From Paenibacillus sp. Root52 (lineage in GTDB: Bacteria; Bacillota; Bacilli; Paenibacillales; Paenibacillaceae): DNA of 64,000 nt. The position numbers were made by a program, and so were the translations under genes. How positions within the stretch are numbered: the stretch's first letter is position 1; each line of letters begins with the position of its first letter. The notes beneath the pieces are model-generated. The model saw only the letters and a list, made by a program, of their open reading frames with translations, was not told the origin of the DNA and made no database searches. This document shows, in pieces, positions 1-8,894 of this stretch. The stretch covers positions 62,624-126,623 of the forward strand of contig NZ_LMFO01000006.1 of the NCBI RefSeq assembly GCF_001426865.1. Reading direction: 5' to 3'.

Positions 1-582
1 TTCTGAAATAAATGATTTCACTTCTTCTAGTTGAGCTTTAGTAATGCCTTGGCTACTTCTAGGTGTAGCATTAGAGGATAGGCTAGACGTAAGAATCTCC
101 ACTTTTTTACGAACATTTACTTCTTCCTTAGTAGTCAAACTCGATTGATAGAATTGGGTTTTTCCTTGAGTATTAGAATTAAGTTTAATTTGCGTAGCAT
201 CAGTTTCTACAAGTGGAGTTATAAATGTTTCAGCTTGTTTTAATTCAGTAGCCTCCCCAGTTTTCCAATTGTTTTTGAATTCTTCATACGCAACACTAGA
301 ATCTTTGTAGGTATTGTTAGTGTCATAATAGTCTTCAACTACACTTAATTTCGTTTCGATTTCTATACCGTTATCTGTTATTTCAGTTATTGCATTTACA
401 TTTTTATAACCTGTTGGTTCATAAAAACCTTCTTCATTTTGATTGTCTGACAACGTTTCAATCGTATAGGATTCTACATTCACTACAGTGTTGTCAGAAG
501 TTTTCGCCTGGGAAGCAGGGGCTGTTACTGTTACAAAAAGTAAAGTAGCCGCAAGAAATGTACTTAGAGTCTTTTTAATCAA
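1..582 (-). CDS. Secreted protein of unknown function (3' end outside window)
   Basis: The frame is open from a TTG codon at 582-580 to the window edge: 194 codons, no stop. A GGGAGG ribosome binding site lies 8 bases before the TTG, and no better ATG exists. The product begins with a classical signal peptide: MIKKTL, a hydrophobic stretch to about residue 22, and cleavage likely after the alanines near residue 26 (APASQA). The mature part is polar, rich in Thr, Asn, Glu and Lys, and has no motif I recognise. It is probably exported and soluble or wall-associated. The A+T-rich codon use and long A+T-rich upstream region differ from most neighbours, which could mean acquisition. Function is unknown. 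Confidence 0.75.
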   Translation of the reverse strand, partial: MIKKTLSTFLAATLLFVTVTAPASQAKTSDNTVVNVESYTIETLSDNQNEEGFYEPTGYKNVNAITEITDNGIEIETKLSVVEDYYDTNNTYKDSSVAYEEFKNNWKTGEATELKQAETFITPLVETDATQIKLNSNTQGKTQFYQSSLTTKEEVNVRKKVEILTSSLSSNATPRSSQGITKAQLEEVKSFISE

Positions 583-798
583 TACTAAAACCTCCCATAT
601 CTTTTTTTTAAAGACAGGCAGACAACTATGAAGTGTAAGTTTTCAAATAGATCCAATTATATACATTAACCACCTCTTTATTCCATATTTAGATAAATAA
701 TACCATAATTTTGCTAACTGTATAGCTTTTAATTTAAATAATTTAAATAAAAGGTTATTTTGTAGTTTGGGCAAAAATAGTTTTTTCATGTCCTCGCG

Positions 799-1005
799 TT
801 GTACAAAATTCAGTTAAGATATGAAATAGGCGGCATTAACGTAAACATCCTGTTATCAGCTTTAATCCTAGACACCGGTGGGAGTGCTCAAGCCCATGCA
901 TTTCATGTGCTTATGGGTTGTGCTAGAAACACAGTCGCAATGACCAGTACACTCCATAAAGATATAGAAGCCAAATCTAAAAATCCCAACCTAGAATTAA
1001 TATGA
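799..1005 (+). CDS. Doubtful small ORF next to the CRISPR relic
   Basis: This is a 68-codon frame starting with TTG. I see no convincing ribosome binding site and no domain I recognise. It includes a DTGGSAQAHAF stretch and a CARNTVAM stretch that look somewhat protein-like, so it may be the decayed end of a larger gene. It does not resemble Cas1, Cas2 or the type I-C Cas proteins. It lies in an 800-base stretch (583-1382) with no other coding signal apart from the repeats at 1054-1155. Confidence 0.2.
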   Translation: MYKIQLRYEIGGINVNILLSALILDTGGSAQAHAFHVLMGCARNTVAMTSTLHKDIEAKSKNPNLELI

Positions 1006-1053
1006 TTTAGTTCTGAAAATAACTGATAAATCTATCCTTTATTACCAACACAC

Positions 1054-1155
1054 AAAAAAATCCACGCACTCCAAACGGAGTGCGACCACGAGGTCAATCA
1101 TCCAGACACTGAGCATTATTGTATTTCAATCCACGCACTCCATACAGAGTGCGAC
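1054..1155 (-). CRISPR. Orphan two-repeat CRISPR relic, type I-C repeat sequence
   Basis: Two 33-base repeats lie at 1054-1086 and 1123-1155, separated by one 36-base spacer (1087-1122). On the minus strand they start GTCGCACTC and contain GGAGTGCGTGGATT; the copy at 1123-1155 ends in the typical ATTGAAAT tail. This is the well-known palindromic subtype I-C repeat, and the spacer length fits. The lower-coordinate copy has lost the GAAAT tail (replaced by a T-run), as expected of the trailer-end repeat, so transcription would run on the minus strand with a leader above 1155. Single-base differences in the stem also mark decay. No cas genes lie within the window. Confidence 0.75.
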
Positions 1156-1283
1156 AGCGGAAAAAACGTAATAAAGTCATATCACATTCAAATTATCACG
1201 CATTCCCAGTAATTGTTACACTTATTCTCTCATCATATGATAAACAACAAGGGAAATTCAAGGTTTGCCATTGCCAAAAGGTC

Positions 1284-1315
1284 ACAGAAATCTCACGTTC
1301 GACAAAATGTGAGAT
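1284..1315 (-). terminator. Weak possible terminator
   Basis: A 7-bp stem (ATCTCAC / GTGAGAT, arms 1309-1315 and 1290-1296) is followed on the minus strand by a T-rich TTTCTGT. It lies about 70 bases past the stop of the lipoprotein gene above it. The T-run is short. Confidence 0.3.
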
Positions 1316-1382
1316 GCGAATCCCCCAGGAAAATCATGTGAGCTTGGCATTCGCACCTTCACCACCCTGCATTAGTCCATTA

Positions 1383-1904
1383 TCAATCAACCGCTACCAA
1401 ACCCCACTTTCCTTCTTCGTCTTTTGCAAAATAATACGTAATCGCATACTCCTCTACATCGTGGGTATCTCTCATTATTTCACCGAGCACACTTACGAGG
1501 ATGTGGTTCTTCGTTGTGTCCTTGGAAACATGCCCAATCTCCGTATATCTTACGTTGCCTCCGAATTGCCCCCAATGCCGATCAGCTACTTCAGGCTCTA
1601 AGAACAAACTTCGAAAGGCAGACTGATCCGATCTCACGTTAGCGTCTAAAGCTTCTTGCAATACCTCTCGGATCTCATCATTAAGAAGAGGATCATGGAC
1701 CTGCTCCCAATCAATAAATACACCTTGTTCAAAGTTGGTCTCGCTGTCCTCCGACTCAGTCACCTGCTGTGCAGATACTGTTTCACTTTGCACTTTCTCC
1801 TTACTTTGCTCTGCTGACGAGCTGCCCTCTCTGTTCAAGTCATTGCACGCCGCCATTCCGGTAGCAAGGAACAACAACACTAGAATACTAGCTACTTTTC
1901 TCAC
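1383..1904 (-). CDS. Small lipoprotein of unknown function
   Basis: The product has 173 residues and a lipoprotein signal peptide: MRKVAS, a hydrophobic segment and a lipobox-like MAAC with the lipidated Cys at about residue 20. A Ser/Gln/Glu-rich linker follows, then a compact domain of roughly 110 residues with several Trp and aromatic positions. I chose the GTG at 1904 because AAGGGTG sits 6 bases before it; a GTG three codons upstream (1913) overlaps that site. The protein should be anchored on the outer face of the membrane. The C-terminal part could be an NTF2-like or DUF-type fold, but I cannot name a family. It stands alone, convergent with the CRISPR relic. Confidence 0.75.
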   Translation of the reverse strand: MRKVASILVLLFLATGMAACNDLNREGSSSAEQSKEKVQSETVSAQQVTESEDSETNFEQGVFIDWEQVHDPLLNDEIREVLQEALDANVRSDQSAFRSLFLEPEVADRHWGQFGGNVRYTEIGHVSKDTTKNHILVSVLGEIMRDTHDVEEYAITYYFAKDEEGKWGLVAVD

Positions 1905-2129
1905 TCTATTCACCCTTATATGAAATGATTAATCTCAATCTCACACTGCTCTCTATACGTAGATTAAAGCTATTTTACCATACAAAATAATCCATATAAT
2001 CAAAATCTATGATAGTAGAATTCAGCTCTATTTTCTCAACACTGCTTCCATAACTCAAAACATTTATTAAAAATATGATATAGATCACTTTCTCCTCCCC
2101 CAGGAAGGTGCTACATTTGTTAACGACCA

Positions 2130-2156
2130 ATTGACCAAAATAGTAAACCAGTCAAA
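2130..2156. promoter_or_regulatory. Candidate TetR operator upstream of the regulator
   Basis: TTGAC (2131-2135) and GTCAA (2151-2155) form an inverted repeat about 60 bases before the TetR start. TTGACC also resembles a -35 box. The placement fits autoregulation by the TetR protein, but the spacing is wider than in most known operators. Confidence 0.35.
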
Positions 2157-2214
2157 TTGAACAGGATTCACCACAATTATCACCAATCCACCTCATAAAG
2201 GAGATGCATAACCT

Positions 2215-2793
2215 ATGGCTGCTATGGATCGAAGGCAGCAAATTATGAATTCCGCAGAACGATCGTTTGCCCTGTTTGGTTATAAGGCCACAACGATGGA
2301 ACAGGTTGCCCGCATTGCGAATGTAGGCAAAGGCACGATCTATACCTTTTTCGATAACAAAGAAGAACTGTTCAGGGAGATTCTGCGCTCCATCATTAGA
2401 GACATGAAGCACATTACGGAAGAAACCGTGCAAGACGATCAACCTTTTCTCGACAATGTGCACCAGAGCATGGATGCTCTACTGGAGTACAGGCAGAAAC
2501 ATGAACTGTTAATCAAGTTGTTTCAAGAGGTCAATGAGTTCGGCACACCGCAAGCGAAGGAGGGTTTACAAAAGGTAGAATCAGCCATTCTTGAATATAT
2601 GGAGCGTCAGGTTACGAGAGCCATGGAGCTGGGACAGATTCGCCAAGACAATCCCAAGATCGTGTCCTTTGTGCTCCTGAAATTGTACGTCACCTTAACC
2701 TCCGATTGGAACAAAACGAACCCAGCCTTACACAAGGCTCAGATACAGGCATTTGTGAGTCAGTTTCTCCAAAGCGGACTATCCCCAACCTAG
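2215..2793 (+). CDS. TetR/AcrR family regulator (YhgD-like)
   Basis: The 192-residue product has the TetR layout: an N-terminal helix-turn-helix at about residues 8-55 (FALFGYKATTMEQVA, then VGKGTIYTFFDNKEEL, the usual recognition-helix signature) and a helical ligand-binding domain. AAAGGAGATG precedes the ATG. The next gene, 73 bases downstream, encodes a YhgE/Pip-type membrane protein. In Bacillus subtilis the TetR gene yhgD also lies beside yhgE, so I infer that this regulator controls the pair. A candidate operator lies at 2130-2156. The ligand is unknown. Confidence 0.9.
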   Translation: MAAMDRRQQIMNSAERSFALFGYKATTMEQVARIANVGKGTIYTFFDNKEELFREILRSIIRDMKHITEETVQDDQPFLDNVHQSMDALLEYRQKHELLIKLFQEVNEFGTPQAKEGLQKVESAILEYMERQVTRAMELGQIRQDNPKIVSFVLLKLYVTLTSDWNKTNPALHKAQIQAFVSQFLQSGLSPT

Positions 2794-2866
2794 AGACTGG
2801 CTCCACAATCCATACAGAACAATACAGAAATATAACGATAGTGTGATAATGGGGAGAGAGCGCATA

Positions 2867-5053
2867 ATGAGATCCATACAAGTATTTTTCCAAGATATAA
2901 AGTCATCCTTCAAGAAACCCAAAGTATTCATCCCAATCCTCGTGGTGCTGTTTATTCCTGTGCTGTACAGCGGCATGTTTCTCAATGCATTCTGGGATCC
3001 TTATGGCAAAATGAATGAGCTTCCTGTAGCTGTGGTCAATAACGATCAAGGTGCCACATTTAATGACCAAACCTTAGAAGTCGGTAATAATCTCGTCGAT
3101 GAATTGAGAAAAAGTGATGATTTTCGCTGGGAGTTTGTAAGTCGTGAGCAAGCGGATCAAGGCATGAATGATAATACGTATTATATGACGATTGTGATCC
3201 CCGAGGACTTTTCCGCAAAAGCAACAACGCTAATGGATGACCACCCTACACCAGCAGAGCTTATATATGAGCCTAACGAAGGTTACAACTTCTTGGCAGG
3301 GCAGATTGGCGGTACCGCGGTCAAACAGATTAAGGCAAAGGTATCTGCGAAGGTCACTGAATCCTACACCGAAACACTGCTAGATCAGGTAGCAACGATA
3401 TCCAGTGGTCTGTCTGACGCGGGTGATGGTGCGAGTAAGCTAAATGAGGGCTCAGCCAAGCTAAACGATGGAGCTAGCAAACTGAAACAAAACCTGTCCA
3501 AACTCGTGGACGGAACAGATCAACTCCAAGCTGGCGCAGCAACCCTGCAAGATGGTACAGGTACACTCGCAGATGGTATCGGCACACTTCATCAAGGCGC
3601 AAACTCTCTATCTAGTGGACTCTCCCAACTGGCCGCTGCTGTTCAGAAGCTGGAGAACGGAGCCACACAAGCTCAAGCTGGAGGTCAGCAACTACAAGCA
3701 GGTATCCAATCTGCTCATGATGGTGCTTCTAAGCTGGAGGCTGGTCTCGCCGCATCCGAAGAAGGCAGTGCGAAGTTAACCGCAGGTATTCAGGCTTCTG
3801 TTGATGGCAGCAGCAAAGTAAGCGAAGGAGCAAAAGCTGTTGCACAAGGATTAGCTCAGTTAACAGCGGCAAGCCCAGAGCTCGCCAGCAATCCAGCCGT
3901 ACAGCAATTACTTGCTGCAAGTCAGGCAGTTGCTACGGGTAGTGAGCAGCTGGTACAAGGTGGACAACAATTGATCACGGGTAGTCAGAACCTGCAGGCA
4001 GCTCAGCAGCAATTACATCAAGGCAGTACACAGCTTGTACAAGGTGAGCAGCAATTGCTTCAAGGTGCTTCTCAGCTCTCTGCCGGACAGGAGCAATTAG
4101 CTGGTGGCATACAACAGTTCAATACCAAATTATCTGAAGCTGCTGCGGGCGGAGCCAAACTTGCAACAGGTGCAGATCAACTGAATACTGGTGCAGGCAA
4201 ATTAGTGGCAGGTATGAATGAATTTTCAGGCGGCATGACTACGATTGCAGATGGCTCCAGACAGCTGGATGCCGGCGCAGCCCAGTTGCAGGATGGCACC
4301 ACGAAGTTAACCGATGGATCAGACGAACTTGCGAGTAAACTGCTTGATGCTGCTGAAGAGACATCCAGTGTACAAAAGACGGATGAACTTGTATCCATGT
4401 ATGCTGAACCTGTCCAAGTCGAAGAACAGAAGCATAACGAGGTACCTAACTATGGAACAGGGTTCTCTCCTTACTTCCTTTCCTTAGGTTTATTCGTCGG
4501 GGCTCTAATCGCAACATTAGTTGTACCCACGCGCAATAGCTCAGTCACAGATGCGAGTGGTTGGAATCGTTTTGTGAGTCGAACCTTAGCTTTTACATTG
4601 ATGAGTGCCATTCAATCTTTGCTCGCTTCGTGGCTCGTTCTGTCAGGACTGGGGCTAGAAGTGAAAAGCGTTCCACTGTTTCTCTTATTCAGCTTCGTCA
4701 CCAGCCTCAGCTTCATGTACATTATCCAGGCTCTCGTGACATGGCTTGAGAATCCAGGACGCTTCCTTGCTATTCTCATGCTGATCTTCCAATTGACGAC
4801 AAGTGCAGGTACGTTCCCACTGGAACTTATCCCGAACTGGCTAAGAGTATTCAACCCATGGTTGCCGATGACCTACAGTGTAACTGGATATAAAGCGGTA
4901 ATCTCAAGTGGCCAATTCAGTGTCGCATGGGATCAGATCGGGCTTCTGTTGATCTTTGCCTTTGTGGGGTTAGCAGGTTCGTTCACTTACTTCATGGTGC
5001 ATCGTGTCGAGAAAGCCGAACTTGTTCAAGGTGAGGCAGCGCTTCATATGTAA
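2867..5053 (+). CDS. yhgE: YhgE/Pip family membrane protein
   Basis: The 728-residue product has the YhgE/Pip architecture. One membrane segment lies near residues 20-40, then an extracytoplasmic domain with VAVVNNDQGA, a long coiled central region and about five C-terminal membrane segments. The central part (about residues 190-490) is made of short repeats of the type L-x-x-GA-x-x-L-x-x-G, typical of the family and rich in Gln, Ala and Gly. Pip of Lactococcus is a phage-infection protein; YhgE-like proteins resemble ABC-2-type and type VII secretion-associated membrane proteins, but the substrate is unknown. I start at ATG 2867 because GGGGAGAGAG lies just before it; an in-frame GTG at 2843 has no site. 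It probably forms an operon with the TetR gene and ends at the hairpin near 5061. Confidence 0.88.
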   Translation: MRSIQVFFQDIKSSFKKPKVFIPILVVLFIPVLYSGMFLNAFWDPYGKMNELPVAVVNNDQGATFNDQTLEVGNNLVDELRKSDDFRWEFVSREQADQGMNDNTYYMTIVIPEDFSAKATTLMDDHPTPAELIYEPNEGYNFLAGQIGGTAVKQIKAKVSAKVTESYTETLLDQVATISSGLSDAGDGASKLNEGSAKLNDGASKLKQNLSKLVDGTDQLQAGAATLQDGTGTLADGIGTLHQGANSLSSGLSQLAAAVQKLENGATQAQAGGQQLQAGIQSAHDGASKLEAGLAASEEGSAKLTAGIQASVDGSSKVSEGAKAVAQGLAQLTAASPELASNPAVQQLLAASQAVATGSEQLVQGGQQLITGSQNLQAAQQQLHQGSTQLVQGEQQLLQGASQLSAGQEQLAGGIQQFNTKLSEAAAGGAKLATGADQLNTGAGKLVAGMNEFSGGMTTIADGSRQLDAGAAQLQDGTTKLTDGSDELASKLLDAAEETSSVQKTDELVSMYAEPVQVEEQKHNEVPNYGTGFSPYFLSLGLFVGALIATLVVPTRNSSVTDASGWNRFVSRTLAFTLMSAIQSLLASWLVLSGLGLEVKSVPLFLLFSFVTSLSFMYIIQALVTWLENPGRFLAILMLIFQLTTSAGTFPLELIPNWLRVFNPWLPMTYSVTGYKAVISSGQFSVAWDQIGLLLIFAFVGLAGSFTYFMVHRVEKAELVQGEAALHM

Positions 5054-5060
5054 AAAAAGA

Positions 5061-5144
5061 TAGCAAGCAAGGCGGATATCATTAATGCACTTTCCTCGAC
5101 TTATGAGCGAAGGTGGTTACGAGATATCTTGTCTTGCTTTTTTT
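5061..5144 (+). terminator. Terminator after yhgE
   Basis: AGCAAG...GATATC on the left pairs with GATATC...CTTGCT on the right, followed by TTTTTTT. The loop is long (about 45 bases) and may hold a second small hairpin. Confidence 0.65.
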
Positions 5145-5324
5145 ATTGAGATAAAGCGGTGGTACGCTATGTGTCTTCTTTATTTTTGCGACTACGAAAA
5201 TGGATAACAGAAAAGACGATCCTCAGGTAACTACATACCTTACAGACCGTCTAATGATTAACCCTATAAAATCACACTACATGCTCCGCCATCAGGTGGT
5301 ATGCACGTAGCCTGAAATATCTGC

Positions 5325-5717
5325 TTAGAACAGATACGTAAGTGAATACGTAGATGAGTACGAATCCGCATAAAAAAGAGCTACTAAGATAACAAACAAA
5401 ATAATCAGTGCATAGATTAGTGTGCCGATAATTCCGCAGACCAGACCGGCAACGGCTAGCCCTTTCCCCTGCTCCATACGAGCATTGATTTCTTTAAGCG
5501 AGAGTGCTGCAAAAATAATAGCTACAATTCCGATAACAAATCCAATATATGGGATCATAATCGACAATATCCCCAACACAAGTGCTGCAATTGATTTGCC
5601 GTTAGTCTTCGGTGCCATATATGGTGGATAAGGCGGAAACGGTGGTAGTGGATCATTATAGTTCGGGTGTTGATTCTGATTATAATTCTGATCCACATTA
5701 TTCTGGCGGTAATCCAA
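5325..5717 (-). CDS. DUF4190-type membrane protein
   Basis: The 130-residue product has a Pro/Tyr/Asn-rich N-terminal tail (about residues 1-38). Two hydrophobic hairpins follow: one from ALVLGILS to ALSL and one from AVAGLVCGIIG to the C-terminus. That is the DUF4190 pattern of a cytoplasmic Pro-rich tail and two membrane segments around a short charged loop with an EIN motif. The start is TTG 5717, set by GGGAGG 8 bases upstream. Function is unknown. The gene stands alone, facing yhgE across the terminator region. Confidence 0.8.
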   Translation of the reverse strand: MDYRQNNVDQNYNQNQHPNYNDPLPPFPPYPPYMAPKTNGKSIAALVLGILSIMIPYIGFVIGIVAIIFAALSLKEINARMEQGKGLAVAGLVCGIIGTLIYALIILFVILVALFYADSYSSTYSLTYLF

Positions 5718-5996
5718 GGTAAATCCTCCCTATTCATGAAGTATTATCATTATACTTGATTATGCGGAAAACCAATATATGTATTTATATAAGAAAGCTA
5801 ATATCAGTGAATGTATTCCCTATTATATAAGGTTTGCATATTTTATAATCCTTTCTTTAAATTCCAACTACTGTTTTTTCTAAGTTTATATCGGTCTATC
5901 TCGCAGTTAAATGAAGTAATAAACTACAAAAACATCTAAAGCCCTCTATAAATAGTAAAAATATGTTATTCTAACTTAAGGAATGGGAGGTATAAT

Positions 5997-6548
5997 ATGT
6001 ACAAGATTGCACTTATATTGATATCCGTAATTGGTTTGATAGCGGGATGTACCCCATCTGAAGCACCTGTCGATACGTTGCAGCAAGTGGATCAGAACCA
6101 GGATCAGACGCAAACGATCACGGAGCTTGAAGAGGAAAACCAACAACTTCAGGAACAGATCACTCAACTTCAGGTAGATGTAAATAGTGAGGAGATTAGA
6201 AACAATCTAAGAGAAACATTGAATATGACATTCAAACTAATTGCTGCTATGGAGTCTGGGGATACTGCATACATGAAGTCCATTTCCTCACCAAACGTGG
6301 AGATGTCTCAGGATAACAAGCAATTCATCATTACAAAGGAAGATCAGTCCTATGAGGTCAACTTCATTAGCGGATTAGCGTGGGATGAGTTCGAATTCAG
6401 AGGTTACAATCAGACGGATTCAGATCATTTTATGCTCTTCATAGCCCATTATAATAACATAGAAGGTTCAGAAGGACATGCCGCGTATGAGTTTTCTTTT
6501 GTCCGTTCGTCAGGAGGAGAATGGCTATTTGACGGATATATTTCTTAA
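5997..6548 (+). CDS. Lipoprotein with coiled-coil stalk
   Basis: The 183-residue product begins with a lipoprotein signal (MYKIALI, hydrophobic core, lipobox IAGC with Cys18). A Gln/Asp-rich linker and a heptad-like coiled coil follow at about residues 40-65 (TELEEENQQLQEQITQLQ). The C-terminal ~110 residues form a globular domain with a late VRSSGGEWLFDGY, reminiscent of NTF2-like folds. GGGAGG precedes the ATG. I know no function. A compact terminator follows directly, so it is a single-gene unit. Confidence 0.78.
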   Translation: MYKIALILISVIGLIAGCTPSEAPVDTLQQVDQNQDQTQTITELEEENQQLQEQITQLQVDVNSEEIRNNLRETLNMTFKLIAAMESGDTAYMKSISSPNVEMSQDNKQFIITKEDQSYEVNFISGLAWDEFEFRGYNQTDSDHFMLFIAHYNNIEGSEGHAAYEFSFVRSSGGEWLFDGYIS

Positions 6549-6565
6549 GTGAGAAAAAAATAGAA

Positions 6566-6604
6566 AGGCCTCTGATTACCCAATAGGATGAAGAGGCTTT
6601 TTTC
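6566..6604 (+). terminator. Rho-independent terminator
   Basis: GCCTCT (6568-6573) pairs with AGAGGC (6592-6597), followed by TTTTTTT. It ends the lipoprotein gene at 5997. Confidence 0.8.
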
Positions 6605-6631
6605 ATATGTCTCGCAATTAGCAATTTTAGC

Positions 6632-7063
6632 TTATTCTTCTCGGCTGATAAAACCTCGTACACATAAATCCTTAAGTACATACCACAAGAACGAGACAAG
6701 AAGCTCATCCTCATCTGATGCATACTCATGGCAATGATCGAATATTACAATCCATTTACCTCCAGCAGTTCGAAGATCAAAATCGTGGTCGTATGACAAC
6801 ACACTAATTAAAGAACCAACTGAGAATAGAGGAAATACGTTCTTTTCAGGTACTCGTCTTCCTCCATTGTAAATAATAATCCAATGGTCGTCATATTCTT
6901 CGATCGCCTCTACATAGTGGGTTTCATAAGTATATGGAGTCATGATAAAAAAAGTATCTCCGACTCTCATAGAATATTTAATTGAACGGATTACACTCTG
7001 GAACTCTTCAGGATCCAAATCAAATACTTCATCAATTATCAACACATCTGAATCATATCTCAT
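6632..7063 (-). CDS. Hypothetical acidic cytoplasmic protein
   Basis: The 143-residue product has no signal peptide or membrane segment and is rich in Asp, Glu, Tyr and Phe. It contains a YDDHWIIIYNGGR segment in the middle and a KWIVIFDHCHE segment later. I recognise no family; the composition resembles immunity or small SUFU/Imm-type proteins, but that is only an impression. GGGAGAGA lies 6 bases before the ATG. It lies between two terminators and is monocistronic. Confidence 0.6.
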   Translation of the reverse strand: MRYDSDVLIIDEVFDLDPEEFQSVIRSIKYSMRVGDTFFIMTPYTYETHYVEAIEEYDDHWIIIYNGGRRVPEKNVFPLFSVGSLISVLSYDHDFDLRTAGGKWIVIFDHCHEYASDEDELLVSFLWYVLKDLCVRGFISREE

Positions 7064-7173
7064 ACCTAATCTCTCCCTAGATGTAATACTACTTCATTCG
7101 ACAACTGGTTTAATTTACCTCCCCATTATCATTACAATTTAAATCTATGTATTCCACACAGTGTCTGATAACG

Positions 7174-7218
7174 AAAAAACACGTAACGACGGTATGTAGA
7201 ACTACCTCATTACGTGTT
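7174..7218 (-). terminator. Terminator after amino-acid ABC operon
   Basis: AACACGTAA (minus strand, 7218-7210) pairs with TTACGTGTT (7187-7179), followed by TTTT. It lies just past the stop of the ATPase gene. Confidence 0.8.
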
Positions 7219-7230
7219 CATATTGTTTAT

Positions 7231-7986
7231 TTACTCTTCCACCTCTACACGTTGTAAAAATGTCCGTGTACGCTCCAGTTTCGGTGCACCAAAGATCTGT
7301 TCTGGTGGGCCGGCCTCGGCAATTTCTCCGTTGTCCATGAAGAACACGCGATCCGCTACCTCACGGGCAAAGCTCATCTCATGGGTTACGATCATCATGG
7401 TTATGTTCTCCTGTGCTAACTGCTTAATTACACGGAGCACCTCACCTGTTAGCTCTGGATCAAGTGCGGATGTCGGCTCATCGAAGAGCAGAATATCCGG
7501 CTGCATCATTAAGGCACGAGCAATCGCCACCCGCTGCTTCTGTCCACCAGACAGGTTCGCTGGGTAAGCATCTGCCTTGTCAGACAGTCCTACTTTGCCG
7601 AGCAATTCCAGGCTACGCTGCCGAATAACTGCCGCGCTTTCTTTTTTCAACGTCTTCGGAGCCAGTTCCAGGTTCGCTCGCACAGTCAGATGTGGGAACA
7701 GGTTAAAATGCTGGAATACCATACCCATCCGGTCAGTGATCTTTCGGATCTCCGCGGCATTTGCATAACTTCCGTTCTCCACCAGCTTCTGTCCTTGAAT
7801 GCGAACCGTGCCTCCTGTGATCTCTTCGAGATGAATGAGGCTACGTAGCATCGTACTTTTACCCGAACCGGACGGACCGATGACAGCAATGACTTCGCCG
7901 GGTGCAACGTTAAACGACACCTGTTTGAGCACATCCAGTGCACCAAATGATTTTTTTAACTGAGTTACTTCTATTATATGTGTCAT
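7231..7986 (-). CDS. Polar amino-acid ABC transporter ATPase
   Basis: This is the 251-residue ATP-hydrolysing subunit of a polar amino-acid importer. Walker A GPSGSGKS is at residues 37-44, the Q-loop Gln at 92, signature LSGGQ at 145-149 and Walker B ILLFDE at 165-170 with the catalytic Glu; a THE H-loop follows near residue 200. The SALDPEL stretch and length match the GlnQ/TcyC/ArtP group. It is third in the operon binding protein - permease - ATPase, reading leftward. AAAGGAC lies about 10 bases before the ATG. Cystine, glutamine or arginine are all possible substrates. Confidence 0.92.
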   Translation of the reverse strand: MTHIIEVTQLKKSFGALDVLKQVSFNVAPGEVIAVIGPSGSGKSTMLRSLIHLEEITGGTVRIQGQKLVENGSYANAAEIRKITDRMGMVFQHFNLFPHLTVRANLELAPKTLKKESAAVIRQRSLELLGKVGLSDKADAYPANLSGGQKQRVAIARALMMQPDILLFDEPTSALDPELTGEVLRVIKQLAQENITMMIVTHEMSFAREVADRVFFMDNGEIAEAGPPEQIFGAPKLERTRTFLQRVEVEE

Positions 7987-8094
7987 CCATACACAGTCCT
8001 TTGTTTAAATAATCTGAAAACTCATTCCAACACCACGGCGGAAGATTGATCTGTTATCGAAGTAATAGATGTAAGTATCCCTATAGTTCAGCAA

Positions 8095-8754
8095 TTACTC
8101 GAACGAGAAACGCTTTTCCAATGCCTTAAACAGCAAGGTAAGCACAAGCGTCATCAACAAATACATAACTGCAGCTATAAAAAATGGAACCAACTGAATA
8201 TCTCTATTTACCGCAGCTTGAGCGTAATATAGCAATTCAGGCACAGCGACAGCATATAACAGTGCCGTATCCTTGATCAACGTAATCGACTCGTTCGCCG
8301 TTGCAGGCAACACCACGCGGATCATCTGTGGAATAATGACTTTTACCATCGTTTGTCTCTTGGACAGTCCAAGTACCTTCGCTGCCTCATGTTGTCCCTT
8401 GTCAATGGAGAGCAGGCCACCTCGGAAGATCTCAGCAAAGTATGCTGCATAATTGAGCACAAATGCCATCGCCGCTGCAACGATACGCTCAAATACTAGA
8501 TATTCGCCGATTACCGGCAACAGCGGAAGACCGAAGCAGAAGAACAAAATTTGCAGCAATAGTGGTGTTCCACGCATCACATAGACGTAAGTGTGTGCAA
8601 TCCAGGCTAGTGGTTTAAACCGGCTACGCATCAGTAAAGTAATACCAAAACCAAGCGGTATAGATAGAACAATAGAGAATAAAAACATCAAAATCGTCGT
8701 CTGAGTCCCTTCAAGCATAGGCTTCATTACTGTTAATATATAATCCCAACTCAT
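8095..8754 (-). CDS. Polar amino-acid ABC transporter permease
   Basis: The 219-residue product has about five membrane segments and the HisM-type layout. VYVMRGTPLLLQILF is near residues 57-71 and the EAA loop (GQHEAAKVLGLSKRQT) near 120-135, where it contacts the ATPase. AGGAGAC lies 6 bases before the ATG. Only one permease gene is present, so the channel is probably a homodimer. It lies between the binding-protein and ATPase genes. Confidence 0.92.
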   Translation of the reverse strand: MSWDYILTVMKPMLEGTQTTILMFLFSIVLSIPLGFGITLLMRSRFKPLAWIAHTYVYVMRGTPLLLQILFFCFGLPLLPVIGEYLVFERIVAAAMAFVLNYAAYFAEIFRGGLLSIDKGQHEAAKVLGLSKRQTMVKVIIPQMIRVVLPATANESITLIKDTALLYAVAVPELLYYAQAAVNRDIQLVPFFIAAVMYLLMTLVLTLLFKALEKRFSFE

Positions 8755-8778
8755 GAATATGTCTCCTCTAATCTGTTA

Positions 8779-8827
8779 ACCCCGCACTCCTCGGCAGCAT
8801 CACATGCTCCATTGAGGAATACGGGGT
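8779..8827 (-). promoter_or_regulatory. Intercistronic hairpin between binding protein and permease
   Basis: ACCCCG (8779-8784) pairs with CGGGGT (8822-8827), with a second CCTC/GAGG stem inside and no T-run. A 14-base palindrome (CAGGCGATCGCCTG) also lies at about 8880-8893. Such hairpins often protect the 3' end of binding-protein messages and give unequal expression within the operon; that role is inferred. Confidence 0.5.
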
Positions 8828-8894
8828 CATTATGGTAGCGAACGTTCTGGACAAGCCAGATCCATTCACATCAGTATGTCAGGCGATCGCCTGT

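Noticed and set aside
1119-1601. 160-codon plus-strand frame
   Set aside because: It starts inside the CRISPR repeat and runs antisense through the lipoprotein gene, whose signal peptide and binding site are convincing.
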